Counted from the stretch's first letter, positions 16,079 through 25,165 are shown. The stretch is DNA of 64,000 nt from Desulfitobacterium hafniense DCB-2 (GCF_000021925.1 NC_011830.1:582501-646500); one strand, 5' to 3'. Numbers and translations are program-made. The notes: a model not told the origin generated them from the sequence alone.

Positions 16079-16157
16079 TTATGATTTTCTGTCGCACAAG
16101 CAGGGACGACAAGGTCAAATAAGATGGGTCAGCCCACGATGGCAGTGATTTTGGAAA

Positions 16158-16182
16158 TAAAAAGGGCCCTGAGAAACAGGGC
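16158..16182 (-). terminator. Minus-strand intrinsic terminator with no gene behind it
   Basis: On the minus strand GCCCTG-tttct-CAGGGC (16182-16166) is followed by CCTTTTTATTT, a good intrinsic terminator. No minus-strand gene lies upstream, since the glycosyltransferase at 16377 points away. It could end a short RNA that starts near the dispersed repeat at 16276-16337, or simply shield the sigma-54 promoter. The rest of 15863-16376 holds only the promoter, the inverted repeats and the dispersed repeat. Confidence 0.5.
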
Positions 16183-16275
16183 TGAAGTTTGATTTATTGA
16201 TTTGGGCGGCTGCGGCATAGTTGCCATAGAATTTGTCAAGGGCTTTCCCCGCAATACGGACGTGGTTTTTGAGCG

Positions 16276-16337
16276 TCGTTTGTAGCGGGGGTGGCAGAAT
16301 TAATCACATGACTTGCCAATGGGACGTAATATGATAA
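16276..16337. repeat. Dispersed repeat, copy 2
   Basis: The core 16298-16337 matches 344-383 with one mismatch, and a looser match extends to TCGTTTG at 16276. This copy lies about 340-400 bp upstream of the minus-strand sigma-54 promoter and directly before the glycosyltransferase gene on the other side. Confidence 0.75.
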
Positions 16338-16376
16338 GAAGCAATGTGCTTAATAAGTTTGAAACGGGAGAAGGTT

Positions 16377-17933
16377 ATGGAGAAAAAGAGAGTATTAATC
16401 GGCAGCCCTATACGCCAAAGCCCCCATGTACTAAAAGAATTCCTGGATTCTCTGAGGGGCCTCGAGCAAGGGGAGCTGGAATTGAACTATATCTTTGTCG
16501 ATGATAACGAGAGCGAAGAATCCAGCCGATTGCTGGTGAATTTTGAAGAGGAGGGATTGGTCACCCTGATCAAAGGGGACAAGGGGGAGAAAAGGCCGGG
16601 GGACTATGTATGCGACGATATCACCCACCATTGGCGGGATCACTTGATTCAGAAAGTAGCCGGATACAAAAATTTAATGATCGAGAAAGCCCTTGAGTGG
16701 GGGTATGATTATCTGTTTCTGGTTGATTCGGACTTGGTTCTGCATCCGGCAACCCTCCGGCACCTTGTGAGTACCGGCAAAGAGATCATTTCGGAAATCT
16801 TCTGGACTGCCTGGTATCCGGGAAGTCGGGAGATGCCTAATGTATGGCTTTATGATCATTACGACATGTCACCCCGGCAAAGGGGAGAAAAATTAAGCCA
16901 GAAAGATCTGGATATAAGAGCCCAGGGGTTTATCGACCAGTTGAGAATACCCGGGGTTTATGAGGTGGGGGGACTGGGCGCCTGCACTCTGCTCAGCCGC
17001 CAAGCCCTGCAGGCGGGAATCAGTTTCAGCGAGATAAAAAACCTGACCCTATGGGGAGAAGACAGGCATTTTTGTGTAAGAGCCAATGCCTTGGGCTTAA
17101 GCTTATGGGTGGACACCCATTATCCGGCTTACCATATTTACCGGGAATCATCAATGGCAGGGGTGGAGGAATTTAAGGCCGTTTGTAGGGGGGAAAAACC
17201 GCCGGGGCGGGGGAGCTGTACCGTACAAGAGCAGCATAAACCGAAACTGACCTTATCCATGGTCATGAAAAATGAAGCAACTAAAGATTTGGCAAGGGTG
17301 CTCCGGGAGCACCGGCACTATATCGATGCTGCGGTGATCATCGATGATGGAAGCACGGATAACAGTGTAGAGCTGTGCCTAAGCATACTTCAAGGAATTC
17401 CTCTTCAGATCATTGAGAATTCCGCTTCTAAATTTGCCAATGAGGTAGAGCTCAGGAAGCAGCAATGGCGGGCAACTGCGGCAACTAATCCGGAATGGAT
17501 ATTAAACCTTGATGCCGATGAAGTGTTTGAGAACAGGTTCAGACAGGAGGTCAGGATGTTGATCGAGGATCCTGACACAGATGTATGGTATTTCCGGCTT
17601 TATGATTTTTGGGATGAGAGCCATTACCGGGAAGATGAGTATTGGAATGCCCACTCCACCTACCGGCCCTTTTTGCTGCGCTACCGGCCGGGTTTTGTTG
17701 CCGAGTGGAATGAGGTTGCCCAGCATTGCGGCCGCTTCCCGAAAAGCATAAAGACCCTTCCCTACAAGCTATCGTCATTAAGGCTAAAACATTTGGGCTG
17801 GGCCGATCCCAAGCACCGCATGGCTAAATATCAGCGCTATATGGAATTGGACCCGGAAGCCCGCTATGGTTGGAAAGAGCAGTATGAGTCCATTCTTGAC
17901 CCTAATCCCCGGCTGGTGAAATGGGAGGAGTAA
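16377..17933 (+). CDS. Two-domain glycosyltransferase (518 aa)
   Basis: Two GT-A-type glycosyltransferase modules in one chain. The first (about 1-285) starts RVLIGSPIRQSPHVLKEFL and has a DxD-type metal motif in FLVDSDLVLHP. The second (about 290-518) has SMVMKNEATKDLARVL, IIDDGSTDNSVEL and the DxD motif NLDADEVF, as in family 2 enzymes. No membrane segment is seen. The ATG at 16377 follows GGGAGAAGG; an earlier ATG at 16344 has no ribosome site. It stands alone, followed by a strong terminator. The sugar donor and acceptor cannot be inferred; cell-surface or flagellar glycosylation is a possibility. Confidence 0.8.
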   Translation: MEKKRVLIGSPIRQSPHVLKEFLDSLRGLEQGELELNYIFVDDNESEESSRLLVNFEEEGLVTLIKGDKGEKRPGDYVCDDITHHWRDHLIQKVAGYKNLMIEKALEWGYDYLFLVDSDLVLHPATLRHLVSTGKEIISEIFWTAWYPGSREMPNVWLYDHYDMSPRQRGEKLSQKDLDIRAQGFIDQLRIPGVYEVGGLGACTLLSRQALQAGISFSEIKNLTLWGEDRHFCVRANALGLSLWVDTHYPAYHIYRESSMAGVEEFKAVCRGEKPPGRGSCTVQEQHKPKLTLSMVMKNEATKDLARVLREHRHYIDAAVIIDDGSTDNSVELCLSILQGIPLQIIENSASKFANEVELRKQQWRATAATNPEWILNLDADEVFENRFRQEVRMLIEDPDTDVWYFRLYDFWDESHYREDEYWNAHSTYRPFLLRYRPGFVAEWNEVAQHCGRFPKSIKTLPYKLSSLRLKHLGWADPKHRMAKYQRYMELDPEARYGWKEQYESILDPNPRLVKWEE

Positions 17934-17968
17934 ACTTATTGAACCATACCCCAAACCGATACGGAAAA

Positions 17969-18026
17969 GCAAAGAGATAGGCACTGCCTCTTGCGGGACA
18001 GCGCCTATCTCTTTGCTGATTTTTTG
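17969..18026 (+). terminator. Terminator of the glycosyltransferase gene
   Basis: A perfect 14-bp stem (17969-17982 with 18003-18016) followed by TGATTTTTTG. The remaining sequence to 18148 shows nothing further. Confidence 0.85.
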
Positions 18027-18148
18027 AATATACGAAGACCCTCTCATAAGCATTGTCTGCAGTTGCCTTATCCGAACAAGCCGCTGTGGGTTCCGGTGCG
18101 GGTGAGGGTCCAGTCCGGTGTGACGTGGCACTCGGGGCTTAAGAACAA

Positions 18149-18213
18149 ATGTAAAGGAACCTTGACAAACAAGATGGAACTGGATTACAATAAAAATGTA
18201 AAGGAAACTTGTC
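18149..18213 (+). promoter_or_regulatory. Promoter with two direct-repeat operators for the XRE regulator
   Basis: The 18-base element ATGTAAAGGAACCTTGAC (18149-18166) recurs at 18196-18213 with two changes. Each is itself a near-palindrome (GTnAAGG-AA-CCTTnAC). The -35 box TTGACA (18162-18167) overlaps the first copy and TTACAAT lies 17 bases downstream; the second copy covers the start region. Binding by the product of the downstream gene would shut off its own promoter. Confidence 0.6.
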
Positions 18214-18234
18214 GTCACATTAGGGGGTGATTGC

Positions 18235-18450
18235 TTGGACAACAAAGTGGAGCAGTTGAGAAGGGAGCGGGGGCTGAATCAGGAAGAGTTTGCCAAGGCC
18301 ATTCGTGTTTCAAGGCAAACGGTCAGCTCAATCGAAAACGGAAAATACAATCCGTCTTTAGAGCTGGCCTTTGCTATAGCAGATTTTTTTGAAAAGTCCA
18401 TAGAAGAGATTTTTATCTATGAAAGGAGAAAAGAGAATGAAAAAAAGTAA
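18235..18450 (+). CDS. XRE-family transcriptional regulator (71 aa)
   Basis: A compact Cro/CI-type helix-turn-helix protein: LRRERGLNQEEFAKAIRVSR then QTVSSIENGKYNPSLELAFA fits the five-helix fold, and the tail (EKSIEEIFIYERRKEN) is typical of the short YgzD/YozG-like repressors. It starts with TTG at 18235 after GGGGGTGA. It overlaps the next gene by 14 bases, so the two are translationally coupled. Two copies of an 18-base near-palindrome flank its promoter, which suggests autoregulation. The pairing of such a repressor with a small membrane protein is common in Firmicutes. Confidence 0.88.
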   Translation: MDNKVEQLRRERGLNQEEFAKAIRVSRQTVSSIENGKYNPSLELAFAIADFFEKSIEEIFIYERRKENEKK

Positions 18451-18880
18451 TCTTTGGGCAGGAATGCTCTTTATACTGGGCGGTGTTGTATGCCTGGCCA
18501 TAGCTCTGATGCTGGATACAAGATTGGATAGCTTATTATTTGGATTTGCCGGTGGTTTAATCGCTCCCGGAGCGATTATGATCATCAAATACTTTTATTG
18601 GACCGCTCCCCAAAACAGAAGCAGATATGCTGAGCGGTTGGACAATGAGAGGATCGAATTGGGTGATGAGCGTAAAGAAAGACTAAGGGATAAATCGGGA
18701 AGATATGCTTATTTGCTGGGGCTGCCGGTGCTCAGCGCTTCTGTAGTGCTTTTTGCCATACTGGGAAAGTTGGAAGTGATTACTAACGCCAAACTGATCA
18801 TTTTATATTTGGCAGGGTATTTTGTCTTTCAGTATGTTGCCGGGGTGGTCATATTCAGACATCTCAATCATAAATATTGA
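18437..18880 (+). CDS. Small integral membrane protein next to XRE regulator (147 aa)
   Basis: Four hydrophobic segments are visible: about residues 7-25, 32-50, 91-112 and 119-138. A basic/acidic cytoplasmic loop in the middle contains RYAERLDNERIELGDERKER and RDKSGRYAY, which recalls the DUF2178-like proteins found beside XRE repressors. The ATG at 18437 has AAAGGAG upstream; an ATG at 18419 is the alternative. No enzymatic motif is seen. The function is unknown. Confidence 0.75.
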   Translation: MKKSNLWAGMLFILGGVVCLAIALMLDTRLDSLLFGFAGGLIAPGAIMIIKYFYWTAPQNRSRYAERLDNERIELGDERKERLRDKSGRYAYLLGLPVLSASVVLFAILGKLEVITNAKLIILYLAGYFVFQYVAGVVIFRHLNHKY

Positions 18881-18999
18881 AGCGGTCTTAACTGATTCTT
18901 GTTTCTTTAAAAATGTTAAATATAATTTCACTGGGAATTACCGCTTTATAGGTGAAATTTATAGTGGCTGCTTACTAAGGATGATAAAATAAGGTTAGA

Positions 19000-20643
19000 A
19001 TGTCTCGTAGGAAGGTGAGCGGCTTGAACCATATGCCTGAGGCAGTGACACTGGGGCGTTTTCTTGAACAGCAGAAGCTGGAGCCTCTTCGTGAAGATCC
19101 CCTTTTTCAGGAAGAGATGCTGGCTCTGGCTATCCAAACTTTATCTTTCAGCAGTCGGGAGAGCGGGCTCTCGGAGGGCGGGAACAACAGGCTGCCGGGC
19201 AAGTCTCTGAGCTTGCCCTTAGCCGGCAGTCATGTGCACCTGGAGGATCAGGGAGAATACCTTCGTCTTCGTATAGCGGAAGGTGAGGAAAAGACTCCCC
19301 GTACCCAGGGCAGTTTCCTATGTGCGTTTTCTCGGACCTGGGAGGACTTCTGTACCCAGGCCGCGGACTGGATGGAGCGGGAAAAAGGGAGAATCCTGGG
19401 CGCTTGCGAAGCGTTCACCAGGAATTTAACCGAGCAGATTACCCAGGGATACGGGCTGAGCATTCTTGCCGAGCTCAAAAAAACTCTGGGAGTGGATCTC
19501 TTTCTTTTGGATAAGCATTTTAAGGTTCTGTCCTGGGAAGGAGGAGGGCGCTTCCCCTTTCATCCTGTTTCCTTTGTGACGCCGAAGCTCTCCCATTTCA
19601 AATCCATGGATTTACTGCTGGAGACTCCCTTGGGCATAGGAAAATGGAATGACGCCCAGTATAAGGAGCTTCCTTTAAGCTGGTATCCTCTGGCAGGCCA
19701 TCAGGGGGTGCTTGGATACATCGGTTTGGGAATAGAGCAGGGGGAGCTGAATCCGGTGGGGAGACTCTTCCTCTATAAAGCAGCGGTCCTGCTTTACTTT
19801 GAACTGGCAAAAGCCCAATCCGTAGAGGACACGGAGCGCCAGCATTATCGGGATTTCCTTTTTGATCTTCTGTATAATAACTTCGACTCTCTGGAAGTGG
19901 TGCAATCACGGGGCAAGCTTTGGGGAATGGATCTGACCAAACCCCACCTGGTGGTGGTTGGAGAGATCCCCGGCTATGACCCGGACTCCATGGACCAGTT
20001 AGCTTTTCAGGAACTTCTGGATACTGTGTCCACGGCCTTGCGCAGTCAGCCCCGGACCATCTTCCTGGAACGCAATGATCAGATTGTCCTTCTTTATCCC
20101 CTGGAAGGGATGATACCCCTCAGTCAATGGGAAGCTACAGCCAAAAAACTGCTCAGTCCTCTCTTAATCTTACTGGAAGGCCTGGAAGAGGAGCGGTCCA
20201 TGATGTTTGGAGTGGGCAATCTTTATCCTTCCGCCCGCTTTATCCACCGCAGCTTTCAGGAAGCTAAGTCCGCCCTGGAGCTGGGGCAATTGTTCAACCT
20301 TCAGGAACGGGTGATCCTGTTTCAGGATTTGGGAGTGATGCGGCTTTTGCTCAATCTTGAGCAGCAGGAGCTGGAGGATTTTCGCAATGAGGTCTTGGGC
20401 CCTTTGCTTAAATTCGATCAGGAGAATAATCTGCACCTGGAAGAGACCCTGCTGGCTTATCTGGCTTCGGACGGGGATTTGAATCTGGCGGGAGACCGGT
20501 TGTTTCTCCATCCCAATACCCTGCGCTATCGCTTGAAAAAGGCTGCCGAGGTCCTGGATCGGGATCTGAACAGCCTGGAAACCCGGATGAATTTGTTTAT
20601 CGCCTTAAAAATCGGCCGGCTGAAGTCCCTCTGGCAGGAATGA
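19000..20643 (+). CDS. PucR-type transcriptional regulator (about 540 aa)
   Basis: The C-terminal 60 residues contain the PucR/CdaR helix-turn-helix (LAGDRLFLHPNTLRYRLKKA). The centre holds the GGDEF-like CdaR region (FGVGNLYPSARFIHRSFQEA) and the N-terminal half is a sensory region with no named domain. The ATG at 19000 has AAGG upstream, while a TTG at 19024 has AGGAAGGTGA and may be the real start. It is followed by a terminator and precedes the TorD/DmsABC-like operon in the same direction. A second PucR-type gene closes the block at 28217, so the two may each control one of the two oxidoreductase modules. Confidence 0.82.
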   Translation: MSRRKVSGLNHMPEAVTLGRFLEQQKLEPLREDPLFQEEMLALAIQTLSFSSRESGLSEGGNNRLPGKSLSLPLAGSHVHLEDQGEYLRLRIAEGEEKTPRTQGSFLCAFSRTWEDFCTQAADWMEREKGRILGACEAFTRNLTEQITQGYGLSILAELKKTLGVDLFLLDKHFKVLSWEGGGRFPFHPVSFVTPKLSHFKSMDLLLETPLGIGKWNDAQYKELPLSWYPLAGHQGVLGYIGLGIEQGELNPVGRLFLYKAAVLLYFELAKAQSVEDTERQHYRDFLFDLLYNNFDSLEVVQSRGKLWGMDLTKPHLVVVGEIPGYDPDSMDQLAFQELLDTVSTALRSQPRTIFLERNDQIVLLYPLEGMIPLSQWEATAKKLLSPLLILLEGLEEERSMMFGVGNLYPSARFIHRSFQEAKSALELGQLFNLQERVILFQDLGVMRLLLNLEQQELEDFRNEVLGPLLKFDQENNLHLEETLLAYLASDGDLNLAGDRLFLHPNTLRYRLKKAAEVLDRDLNSLETRMNLFIALKIGRLKSLWQE

Positions 20644-20657
20644 TGACAAATCCTTGG

Positions 20658-20697
20658 AACCCTTGCACCTCATGGAGTGCAAGGGTTTTGTTTTTTA
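20658..20697 (+). terminator. Terminator after the PucR-type gene
   Basis: An 11-bp perfect stem (20658-20668 with 20677-20687) followed by TTGTTTTTTATT. Confidence 0.85.
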
Positions 20698-20808
20698 TTA
20701 CAAAGGAAGCGGAAGATTTTCATGAAGTTTTATAATGCCGAACAAGTAAAGTAAAGTTAGAAAAAAGAAAAAATTCACGACGTCACCAAAACTAAAGGAG
20801 GGATGCTT

Positions 20809-21468
20809 ATGGCAGAGCTCGTGTGCTCACCTGAAGGAGATGCGCAAACACTTCATCTTCAAGCCCGCATCGCCACACTGATGGCTCTAAGCGGGGTTTT
20901 CTCTGCAGGTGGGGAGAATCTCCAGCGAACTCTGACAACGTTGTCTGAAGCCTATGCTCAGTGGCTGGAGGAAAAGGAAGGGGTATTGGCTGAGGAAGAA
21001 GAGATTCTCAATCAACTGCTCCAGGCCCAAAAGGGAAAAGAGAAAAAAACTCTGGGGTATGAATTCAACCGGCTGTTTGTGGGGCCTCAATCTCCAACCG
21101 TTCCCCCTTATGAGTCCGTCTATCGCCATGGGGAACGCCTGGTCATGCAAAAATCCACCTTGGACGTTCGCCGCTGGTATCGCTCGGAAGGGTTATCCTT
21201 GGCAGGGGCAAGCAAAGAGCCTGACGATTACATTGCTACGGAACTGGAGTTTGCCGCCTACCTTCTCGCCAAGGCCTTGGCAGGGTTTCAGAAAAACCAA
21301 CCCGGAGAAGCCGAACTCTATCTAAAAAACTACAATGCTTTTTACCAGGAACATCTGAGAATTTGGCTCCCTCGCTTTGTGACAGGCCTTTTCACCCAGG
21401 CCAGAGAACCCCTCTTTCATGTCCTGGGCGAGATGATCCTAAAAACGGTGAGAGCTGTTCCATCTTAA
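20809..21468 (+). CDS. TorD/DmsD-family molybdoenzyme chaperone (219 aa)
   Basis: An all-helical protein with the family's central signature region, here EFNRLFVGPQSPTVPPYESVY followed later by PDDYIATELEFAAYLL. These proteins bind the Tat signal and apo-form of a molybdoenzyme until cofactor insertion is finished. The ATG at 20809 lies six bases after GGAGGG. It is the first gene of an operon whose next gene carries a Tat signal, which fits a dedicated chaperone. The cytoplasmic paralog at 25383 has no signal for it to bind. Confidence 0.85.
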   Translation: MAELVCSPEGDAQTLHLQARIATLMALSGVFSAGGENLQRTLTTLSEAYAQWLEEKEGVLAEEEEILNQLLQAQKGKEKKTLGYEFNRLFVGPQSPTVPPYESVYRHGERLVMQKSTLDVRRWYRSEGLSLAGASKEPDDYIATELEFAAYLLAKALAGFQKNQPGEAELYLKNYNAFYQEHLRIWLPRFVTGLFTQAREPLFHVLGEMILKTVRAVPS

Positions 21469-21511
21469 AAATTACCCCACCCATGGAGTTGCACAAAAAA
21501 GGAGGTCTACT

Positions 21512-23710
21512 ATGAAAATCACACGTCGCCAATTTATTGGCGGAACCGCTGCAGTCACCGCCGGGGCCGGGTTGTTCGGCTTTAACATGCTGGCTGAATC
21601 GAATTTTGCCAGGGCTGCCGGGGCTGAAGCCGGAGTTAAGACATTCCGCAATGTCTGTCCCCGCAACTGTTATGACACCTGTGCCCAGATCTCGTATGTA
21701 GAAGACGGGGTGCTCAAAAAAGTGGAGGGAGACCCCAAGAGCACCTATACCAACGGCAAGCTCTGTCTCAAAGGCTATAACTATACCCGCCGGGTTTACA
21801 GCCCGGACCGGATTAAATACCCCATGAAGCAAACTCCCCGGGGTTCAGGGAACTGGGAGCGGATCAGCTGGGATGAAGCCATGAACACCATTGCCGGAAA
21901 GATTCTCGATCTGAAAAAGCGTTACGGCTCCACCTTGCCCATCTGTATGAATAAGTACTCCGGCAACTTTGGCATTACCCACTACGGTATTGAAGGAACC
22001 ATGTCCAGCATCGGCTATACCACCAGAGCCATCGGAACCCCCTGCTGGCCGGCGGGCATCGATTCCCAAACCTATGATTTTGGGACCATCGTCAACAACG
22101 ATCCTGAGGATTTTGTCAATGCCAATTACATCATTCTTTGGGGCTCCAACTGCGCCTGGACGGGAGTGCACAGCCTGCCCTTCATCACCAAAGCTCAGGA
22201 GAGAGGGGCCAAAGTAGTGGCTATTGATCCCGTTCTGACCTCCACAGCCTCCAAGGCGGATCTCTATATTCAGATCAATACCAGTACCGACGGGGCTCTG
22301 GCTCTCGGCATGGCCCGCTATATACTGGATCATGATCTGGTGGATTGGGATTATGTCCAGGCCAACAGCATCGGCTTTGCAGAATGGGCGGACTATGTAA
22401 AGAAAAACATCACCCTGGATTGGGCCGCGGAAAAAACCGGCATTCCCAAAGAAATCATCATCCAGCTTGCCCATGAATACGCCACTGCCAAACCGGCTTC
22501 CATCTGGGTGGGCTACGGTATGCAGCGCCACACCAACGGCGGGCAGAATGTCCGCATCATCGACGCCTTAGGCTTGATGACCGGCAATATCGGCAAGTCC
22601 GGCGGCGGCATCAACTATGCCCATCTGGAGACCTGGGGTTTTAACTACCATGCCATGGTCATGCCTGCCCCGGAAGGCTCGGTGGGGATGGCAGGACCTG
22701 ACGGCACTCATACGGACCGCTCTGTCAATATGAACAATTTTGCCGCCGATGTTCAGGCTCTGACGGATCCGCCGGTCAAAATGCTCTGGATTGCCGCCCG
22801 GAATCCGGTGTCCCAGGATCCCGATACCCATGATATCATCAAAATGTTCAATTCCATGGAACTTGTGGTTACCGTAGACTCTTTCTTCAATAAGACGGTG
22901 GAGCAGTCGGATATCGTCCTCCCCGCCACCACTCATTTTGAGGACTGGGATGTCATGGCCAGCTACTGGCATCACTGGGTCGGAGTCAATCAGCGGGCCA
23001 TCGACCCCATGTACGAGTCCAAGAGCGATGTGGAGATCGCCATGGCCTTGTCCAAGGCCATGAATGCCCTGGAACCCGGCTCCTGCACCTACCCCACCGA
23101 GGGTGATCCCGAGGAATGGACAGCTAGGGAGTTCAATGACGGAGTCTATAACATGCTGGGAATCACCGATTATAAGGAATTATTGGCTGGACCCCGCAAA
23201 GCTAAATTCTCACCGGCAGCCTGGGCCGATGGTAAATTCCGTACTCCATCCGGGAAATTTGAAGTCCACAGTGAGCGCGCCGCTCAAAATGGTCTGCCTG
23301 CCATCCCCATCTGGGTGGAGGAAATGAAGGCTCCTGCCCAATATCCCATTCGCTTTATGACCCCCCATCCCCAACACGGTATCCACTCTCAATTCCAGAA
23401 CCTGGACTGGATGATGGCTGCCAATCCGGAGCCCCTTCTGGAGATTCATCCCGAGCTGGCTGCCCGGCACGGGATCGCCGAAGGGGATCAGGTCCGGGTC
23501 TACAATGACTTAGGTGAAGTCACGATTAAGGCTCATCTGACCAGAACCACCTCCCCGGATGTGATCGTCAGCTATGAGGCCTGGTATAAGGATTCTCCCT
23601 TCAATGTGAACTATACCGTCAAGGCCATTCCCGCGGATATGGGCAAGCTGGCCACCGGAATGGACGGTATTGCCTTCCATGATAACTTTGTGGCCATTGA
23701 AAAGGCGTAA
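21512..23710 (+). CDS. Tat-exported molybdopterin oxidoreductase, DmsA-like (732 aa)
   Basis: The start MKITRRQFIGG is a Tat signal with its hydrophobic stretch and an ARA-A cleavage-like site near residue 36. Cysteines 49, 53, 57 and 85 (CPRNCYDTC and GKLCLKG) form the CX3CX3CX27C set for a 4Fe-4S cluster. Cys178 in TPCWPAG is the candidate molybdenum ligand. C-terminal MGD-binding phrases (RFMTPHPQHGIHSQF, DMGKLATG) are intact. Together with the downstream four-cluster subunit and membrane anchor, this is a quinol-linked respiratory reductase or oxidase facing outside. The substrate cannot be read; DMSO, TMAO, polysulfide-like or other compounds are possible. A paralog without the signal lies at 25383. 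Confidence 0.88.
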   Translation: MKITRRQFIGGTAAVTAGAGLFGFNMLAESNFARAAGAEAGVKTFRNVCPRNCYDTCAQISYVEDGVLKKVEGDPKSTYTNGKLCLKGYNYTRRVYSPDRIKYPMKQTPRGSGNWERISWDEAMNTIAGKILDLKKRYGSTLPICMNKYSGNFGITHYGIEGTMSSIGYTTRAIGTPCWPAGIDSQTYDFGTIVNNDPEDFVNANYIILWGSNCAWTGVHSLPFITKAQERGAKVVAIDPVLTSTASKADLYIQINTSTDGALALGMARYILDHDLVDWDYVQANSIGFAEWADYVKKNITLDWAAEKTGIPKEIIIQLAHEYATAKPASIWVGYGMQRHTNGGQNVRIIDALGLMTGNIGKSGGGINYAHLETWGFNYHAMVMPAPEGSVGMAGPDGTHTDRSVNMNNFAADVQALTDPPVKMLWIAARNPVSQDPDTHDIIKMFNSMELVVTVDSFFNKTVEQSDIVLPATTHFEDWDVMASYWHHWVGVNQRAIDPMYESKSDVEIAMALSKAMNALEPGSCTYPTEGDPEEWTAREFNDGVYNMLGITDYKELLAGPRKAKFSPAAWADGKFRTPSGKFEVHSERAAQNGLPAIPIWVEEMKAPAQYPIRFMTPHPQHGIHSQFQNLDWMMAANPEPLLEIHPELAARHGIAEGDQVRVYNDLGEVTIKAHLTRTTSPDVIVSYEAWYKDSPFNVNYTVKAIPADMGKLATGMDGIAFHDNFVAIEKA

Positions 23711-23724
23711 GGAGGGGATGAAGC

Positions 23725-24294
23725 ATGAGTAAGCAATTAGGTTTCCTGCATAATTCAGAAAAATGTATCGGCTGCAGAGGCTGTGAAATGGCCTGCAAGA
23801 ATGAATACCAAAGCGATGCCTCGGTCCGTTGGCGTCAGGTCTATCAGCTGCGGGAAAAAGATTTTTCCCTGCCCACCCGGATGTTTATCTCCGTGGCCTG
23901 CAACCATTGCCAAAACCCGGAATGCCTGAGGGTTTGTCCGGTTAAAGCCTACACCAAACGGGAGGACGGCATTGTCATCCATGACCAGGAGCGCTGTATC
24001 GGCTGCAAGCTCTGTACCATGGCTTGCCCTTATGACCGCCCCCAATTCAATACCGTTGTCAAAAAAGTAGAGAAATGCAATCTTTGTTATGAGCGCCTGG
24101 ATCAGGGGCAGCAGCCGGCCTGTGTGGCGGCCTGTGTTCCCGAAGCCTTACAATTGGTGGAGATGACGGATGAACTGGATTTGAAGACCGGAGTTCTGAC
24201 CACCCTGCCGGGAATGCCTGATCCGGCAGTCACCCATCCGTCCATACGGTTTATCGGCCCGAAACAAGGGAAGCAAATAAGGAGGGATGTATAA
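23725..24294 (+). CDS. DmsB-like four-cluster ferredoxin subunit (189 aa)
   Basis: Sixteen cysteines in the DmsB pattern: CIGCRGCEMACKNE, CNHCQNPECLRVCPVKAY, CIGCKLCTMACPYDRP and CNLCYERLDQGQQPACVAAC. This transfers electrons between the anchor and the molybdenum subunit. The ATG at 23725 follows AAGGAGGGG. Its stop codon overlaps the next gene's ATG by one base (TAATG), so the chain of dmsA-, dmsB- and dmsC-like genes is tightly coupled. Confidence 0.9.
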   Translation: MSKQLGFLHNSEKCIGCRGCEMACKNEYQSDASVRWRQVYQLREKDFSLPTRMFISVACNHCQNPECLRVCPVKAYTKREDGIVIHDQERCIGCKLCTMACPYDRPQFNTVVKKVEKCNLCYERLDQGQQPACVAACVPEALQLVEMTDELDLKTGVLTTLPGMPDPAVTHPSIRFIGPKQGKQIRRDV

Positions 24295-25148
24295 TGGGAC
24301 ATTGGGAATGGCCATTAGTGCTCTTTACCGTTCTTGGTCAAACATCCGTGGGAATCATTTTCTGTCTCTGGCTGCTGGAAAGGAAACGGGGTAAACAGGC
24401 TGTACAGGCCGGCCCCGAGTATCAAAAATTTATGCAAAGCTCCGTCCTGGTCTCAGGAGTGCTCCTGGCCGTGGCGATGATCGCCTCCCTTTTCCACTTA
24501 GGGCATCCTTTGGCCGCTTACCGGGCCTTAACCCATCTGGGCACCTCCTGGTTAAGCCGGGAAATTCTTCTCTTCGTCTTTACCTTTGGGGCCTGGGCCT
24601 ATCTGGCCCTTCTCTCCAGAAGACCCGGAGGCAAGCTCACAGGAGTTTTAGCTCTCACTTCGGCCTTAGGCTTCCTGGGGATCATCAGCAGCGCCTTGAT
24701 TTACACCCTGCCCCGGGTTCCCGCCTGGAACAACTTAGGACCGGTGATTTTCTTCCTGATGACTGGCATGATCTTAGGCACCCTCGTCACCGCCGTCTTA
24801 GGCCGCAAGGCATTGGCCGGGGGAGAGATGAAGCAGATGCTGGGCATCGCCTTAGGCAGTGTCATGGGTAGTGCTATCCTCTATCTGCTCTACTTCTCCG
24901 GCTTGGAAGTTACCCCGGAGGGAGCCGCTACAGCTCAGGCCCTTTTAAGCAGCCCCGTCTTCTGGCTGAGGGCGGCGGTAGGCTGGATTCTCCCCATCCT
25001 TCTTATCCTCAATACCATCAGCAAGCAGGATAATCCCCAATCCCAGCTCATTGTTCTGGCTCTCACCTGCGGTGTCGTGGGCGAGCTCCTGGGCAGAGGA
25101 CTCTTCTATGTCAGTGCGGTAGGAATGCAGATCACGGCCTTGATGTAA
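24294..25148 (+). CDS. DmsC/NrfD-type membrane anchor subunit (284 aa)
   Basis: Eight hydrophobic segments spread over the full length (starting MGHWEWPLVLFTVLGQTSVG), typical of DmsC. The phrase HLGHPLAAYRALTHLGTSWLSRE resembles the conserved region after helix 2 of the DmsC family. It should bind menaquinol and hand electrons to the iron-sulfur subunit. It is translationally coupled to the preceding gene and ends the first module; the second module has no anchor of its own. Confidence 0.9.
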   Translation: MGHWEWPLVLFTVLGQTSVGIIFCLWLLERKRGKQAVQAGPEYQKFMQSSVLVSGVLLAVAMIASLFHLGHPLAAYRALTHLGTSWLSREILLFVFTFGAWAYLALLSRRPGGKLTGVLALTSALGFLGIISSALIYTLPRVPAWNNLGPVIFFLMTGMILGTLVTAVLGRKALAGGEMKQMLGIALGSVMGSAILYLLYFSGLEVTPEGAATAQALLSSPVFWLRAAVGWILPILLILNTISKQDNPQSQLIVLALTCGVVGELLGRGLFYVSAVGMQITALM

Positions 25149-25165
25149 TTCTCTTAAATTTAAAC

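Noticed and set aside
15726..16118. 130-codon minus-strand frame across the operon promoter
   Set aside because: It runs through the sigma-54 promoter and overlaps the start of the molybdopterin gene in another frame; no ribosome site or homology.
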